Source of the DNA: Candidatus Cloacimonadota bacterium
Lineage (GTDB): Bacteria > Cloacimonadota > Cloacimonadia > JGIOTU-2
Assembly: GCA_011043895.1 (NCBI GenBank)
Contig: DRBZ01000096.1
Span: 1-8,841, forward strand
DNA length: 8,841 bases
Reading direction: 5' to 3'
The notes beneath the pieces were generated by a model, which did no database searches, had not been told where the DNA came from, and was given only the letters and a program-made list of their open reading frames with translations. Positions 6,877 to 8,841 of this stretch are shown here, one piece after another (the first letter of the stretch is position 1; every line of letters starts with the position of its first letter). Both the position numbers and the translations under genes were made by a program.

Positions 6877-7260
6877 TCACTTCTTCTTTGGTTTTTCTTT
6901 GATCTCAAAACAGTTTCCAAATTTATCCTGGATGAAAACGAGTGGATAGAGATCCCTTTCTATCACCGTGTGAGGATAGTTTTTTTTCTTTACTTCATTA
7001 ATAAGTACATCTCTATCCTCAACTTCAATACAAAGGTGGGAATAATTGTTTCGTGCCGGCAGGTTTGTAACAAAGATCTCTATATCTGCTTCACCATTTG
7101 AGACCATTGTAACTGGTACATCTTCATAGAAGCCAAATAATTTTTGATTGAGTTCCTTTTTAAGGGTAAATTCATTCTTGATCTTTAGACCGAGTATGTC
7201 CTGATAAAAATTCTTAATGTCAGCAGGATCAGTAATAGTAAGTCCAGCATGATGTATCAT
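6877..7260 (-). CDS. VOC-superfamily (glyoxalase/bleomycin-resistance fold) protein
   Basis: 127 aa, one VOC domain of two beta-alpha-beta-beta-beta units. Likely metal ligands are visible: H3 or H4 in MIHHAGL, E61 in DIEIF, H75 in NYSHLCIEV and E119 in DKFGNCFEI, the last in the usual D-x-x-G-N-x-x-E setting. An intact 2-His-2-Glu set implies an active metalloenzyme such as a lyase, epimerase or isomerase; the closest general resemblance is to glyoxalase I and methylmalonyl-CoA epimerase, but the reaction cannot be told. The C-terminus is a lysine-rich tail (KEKPKKK). ATG start with GGAG 7 nt upstream, overlapping the aminotransferase stop as ATGA; the stop is 4 nt before the first ferredoxin-ATPase. 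This tight packing ties it to both neighbours. Confidence 0.86.
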   Translation of the reverse strand: MIHHAGLTITDPADIKNFYQDILGLKIKNEFTLKKELNQKLFGFYEDVPVTMVSNGEADIEIFVTNLPARNNYSHLCIEVEDRDVLINEVKKKNYPHTVIERDLYPLVFIQDKFGNCFEIKEKPKKK

Positions 7261-8441
7261 TGCAATTCTCCTTTAGAAAAATATTTTTCAATTCGATCAA
7301 ATGCTGTATTGATCATGTCTTCGTCAACGCAGAATGATAGGCGTAAATGCTGTTCTCCGGTTGGCCCAAAAGCAATGCCCGGAGTAGTGGAAACCTTTGC
7401 TTTCTGGAGCAGGTTCACGCAAAAATTCATTGAATTCTTCCCCTCATCAGCAAGGATTTTCGGGAACATCAGATATGAGCCGGTTGGTTTCACATAAGAA
7501 AATATCTTATCGAGCTGATCGAGACGGCTGCACATAAGATCTCGTGCAGATTTGTAGTGATCTCGAAACTCTTTAACACAATCCTGCGATCCTCTCAATG
7601 CCTCAATTGCAGCATATTGAGAAATTACCGGTGCGCAGATCGCAAAGGGAATATGAGCTTTTTTGATCTGAGGGATCATGTATTCCTGTGCATGAAGATA
7701 GCCGATACGCCAGCCCGTCATTGCATAGGTTTTTGTAAAAGTATAGCAGGATATCACATGATCCTGCACTTCCGGGATCGAAGCGATGCTGAAATGTTTA
7801 TTGCCGTCATAAACAAAGTATTCGTAAGCCTCATCAGTAATAATCATCAGATCGTTCTCAAGTGCTATTTCAGCGATTCCTCTCAATGTTTCTTCAGGAA
7901 ATATCGTGCCTGTCGGGTTGTTTGGACTGCAATACAAAATCGCTTTTGTTCGCGGAGTGATCGCCTTTTTGATATCTTCAATATGAAGGGCAAACTTATC
8001 TTCTTCATGAAGTGGAACAAAGACTGGTTTTCCTGATGCGAGCAGTACCTGGCGAACATGCGTAGAATACGTAGGGGACGGTACGATGACTTCATCACCG
8101 GGATCGATGCATGCCATTACTGCTGAAGCAATGCCTTCGATCGCACCGACGGTAACTAATATCTGGTTGGGATTTGCAATAATGTTATTATCTCTTTCCA
8201 GTTTTTTTACGATCTCATTTCTCAGTTCGAGCAGCCCGTCGCTTGGTGAATATCCTCCCACAAGTCCCTTTTCAATCGCTTCGATCGCAGCTTTGTTGAT
8301 ATGCGCGGGGGTACCTGATGTAGGTTTTGCCCAGGAAAGAAATGCCACGTCCTCGACCTGTTTCGAAAGCCGTGTCATCTCATGAATTGCTGATTTACTG
8401 ATCGAACTTACACGTTTTGAAATAAGACTTTTTCTGTTCAC
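7257..8441 (-). CDS. Class I/II pyridoxal-phosphate aminotransferase (AspB/PatA-like)
   Basis: 394 aa, the normal fold-type I length. PLP site residues are in order: GAIEGI (99-104) in the phosphate loop region, SPNNPTG (172-178) with the conserved Asn175, DEAYEYF (203-209) with Asp203 and Tyr206, the Schiff-base Lys237 in YTFTKTYAMTGWRIGY with Arg245, and the carboxylate-binding Arg367 in LRLSF. The N-terminal SWAKPTSGTP replaces the common G-x-P-D-F-x-T-P substrate loop, so substrate choice may differ from ordinary aspartate aminotransferase. The start is GTG at 8441, with AAGGAA about 6 nt upstream; no in-frame ATG lies early enough to keep the N-terminal arm. It is 29 nt downstream of the MBL gene and overlaps the VOC gene by 4 nt. 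Class is sure, substrate unknown. Confidence 0.93.
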   Translation of the reverse strand: MNRKSLISKRVSSISKSAIHEMTRLSKQVEDVAFLSWAKPTSGTPAHINKAAIEAIEKGLVGGYSPSDGLLELRNEIVKKLERDNNIIANPNQILVTVGAIEGIASAVMACIDPGDEVIVPSPTYSTHVRQVLLASGKPVFVPLHEEDKFALHIEDIKKAITPRTKAILYCSPNNPTGTIFPEETLRGIAEIALENDLMIITDEAYEYFVYDGNKHFSIASIPEVQDHVISCYTFTKTYAMTGWRIGYLHAQEYMIPQIKKAHIPFAICAPVISQYAAIEALRGSQDCVKEFRDHYKSARDLMCSRLDQLDKIFSYVKPTGSYLMFPKILADEGKNSMNFCVNLLQKAKVSTTPGIAFGPTGEQHLRLSFCVDEDMINTAFDRIEKYFSKGELQ

Positions 8442-8470
8442 AGGTTTTCCTTTTCTGTTAGATTTTTCTA

Positions 8471-8841
8471 TTATTCAATTTCGATCACTTTTCCCGCACC
8501 ACCCTCAATATATTTTCCCGGGAATCGATCTTTTATCTCCTGTATGTGTTCGGTGCAATGAGTAGGACATACAATAGTTAAAGGTTCCAGTAGTTCGTAT
8601 TTCTTGAAGCCATGAAATCCGCCAATGAGCGCATAGGGTTCACCGAATTGCTTTGCAGTTTCCAGTATCAGTCCAATACCAGGATGGGAACAGCCCACAA
8701 TAACGGCCAACCCTTTAACCGTTCTCACGATCAATGACTGCTCAATATTTGCAAGTTCTCCAGTGGAATAGATGTTCTCATGCAATTCAAGGGGCTCATC
8801 TACCCGGATAAGTTCTTTCACATTGTGTATTCCTCGTACTG
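8471..8841 (-). CDS. MBL-fold metallo-hydrolase (COG1237-like), C-terminal part, 5' truncated by window edge
   Basis: About 123 residues are visible; the frame stays open to base 8841, so the apparent GTG at 8821 is internal and the N-terminal HxHxDH half lies outside. Seen are IVGCSHPGIGLIL, GGFHGF and PTHCTEHI, which match the distal metal-binding half of the COG1237 branch, often annotated as 7,8-dihydropterin-6-yl-methyl-4-(beta-D-ribofuranosyl)aminobenzene 5'-phosphate synthase (the methanopterin-pathway relative). In bacteria without methanopterin the substrate is unknown. The end, GGAGKVIEIE then TAA, agrees with the family. It is the first visible gene of the minus-strand run; the operon promoter is upstream, outside the window. 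Confidence 0.87.
   Translation of the reverse strand, partial: VRGIHNVKELIRVDEPLELHENIYSTGELANIEQSLIVRTVKGLAVIVGCSHPGIGLILETAKQFGEPYALIGGFHGFKKYELLEPLTIVCPTHCTEHIQEIKDRFPGKYIEGGAGKVIEIE

Noticed and set aside
6204..6902. Long plus-strand open frames opposite the first MinD-like gene (116 and 108 aa)
   Set aside because: Antisense shadows of a clearly conserved gene; no recognisable domain or ribosome site.
6873..6920. 16-residue N-terminal extension of the first MinD-like ATPase
   Set aside because: It lies inside the VOC coding region and precedes the conserved MKIAIASGKGG start; the ATG at 6872 is preferred.
7557..8036. 159-aa plus-strand open frame opposite the aminotransferase
   Set aside because: Antisense shadow; Cys/Phe/Arg-rich composition and no domain, while the minus-strand frame has all PLP-enzyme motifs.

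Overview
The window looks like chromosomal DNA from an anaerobic bacterium of the FCB superphylum. Three things point there: a PorV/PorQ-type outer-membrane protein, a large surface protein ending in a FlgD-like/T9SS-type Ig domain, and a run of ferredoxin-containing MinD-like ATPases with a NifX-like partner, a combination typical of strict anaerobes. Candidatus Cloacimonadota or a related deep lineage fits best, but the phylum is inferred from protein style and cannot be proved from this sequence.

Layout. (1) 1-2565, plus strand: the 3' part of a long exported protein with a DUF11-like domain and a C-terminal FlgD-like domain, then a PorV/PorQ-family beta-barrel protein 14 nt later, closed by a strong intrinsic terminator. 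(2) 2576-2991, plus strand: a promoter and a complete one-piece tmRNA (ssrA) encoding the tag ADENLALAA. (3) 2991-3521: an accessory island of inverted and direct repeats around a small GIY-YIG nuclease gene, wedged between the tmRNA 3' end and the stop codon of the convergent gene. (4) 3522-8841, minus strand: eight genes in one direction. In transcription order they are an MBL-fold hydrolase (cut by the window edge), a class I/II aminotransferase, a VOC-fold protein, two MinD-like ATPases each with an inserted 2x[4Fe-4S] ferredoxin domain, a NifX/NafY-like cofactor-binding protein, a small four-cysteine protein and an ARMT1-like (DUF89) protein.

How the genes work together. The aminotransferase, VOC and two ATPase genes are joined by ATGA overlaps or a 4-nt gap, so they are almost certainly co-transcribed and translationally coupled. 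The paired ferredoxin-ATPases with a NifX-like protein suggest assembly or delivery of a metal or Fe-S cofactor driven by ATP and electrons. The small Cys protein and the DUF89 protein may belong to the same module. A 32-bp imperfect inverted repeat interrupts the operon between the second ATPase and the NifX-like gene and supplies the ATPase's last codons; a 10-bp perfect hairpin sits before the DUF89 gene.

No CRISPR array, ordinary tRNA, rRNA or complete insertion sequence is visible. The most unusual parts are the GIY-YIG/repeat island behind the tmRNA and the Fe-S ATPase/NifX/small-Cys/DUF89 cluster.
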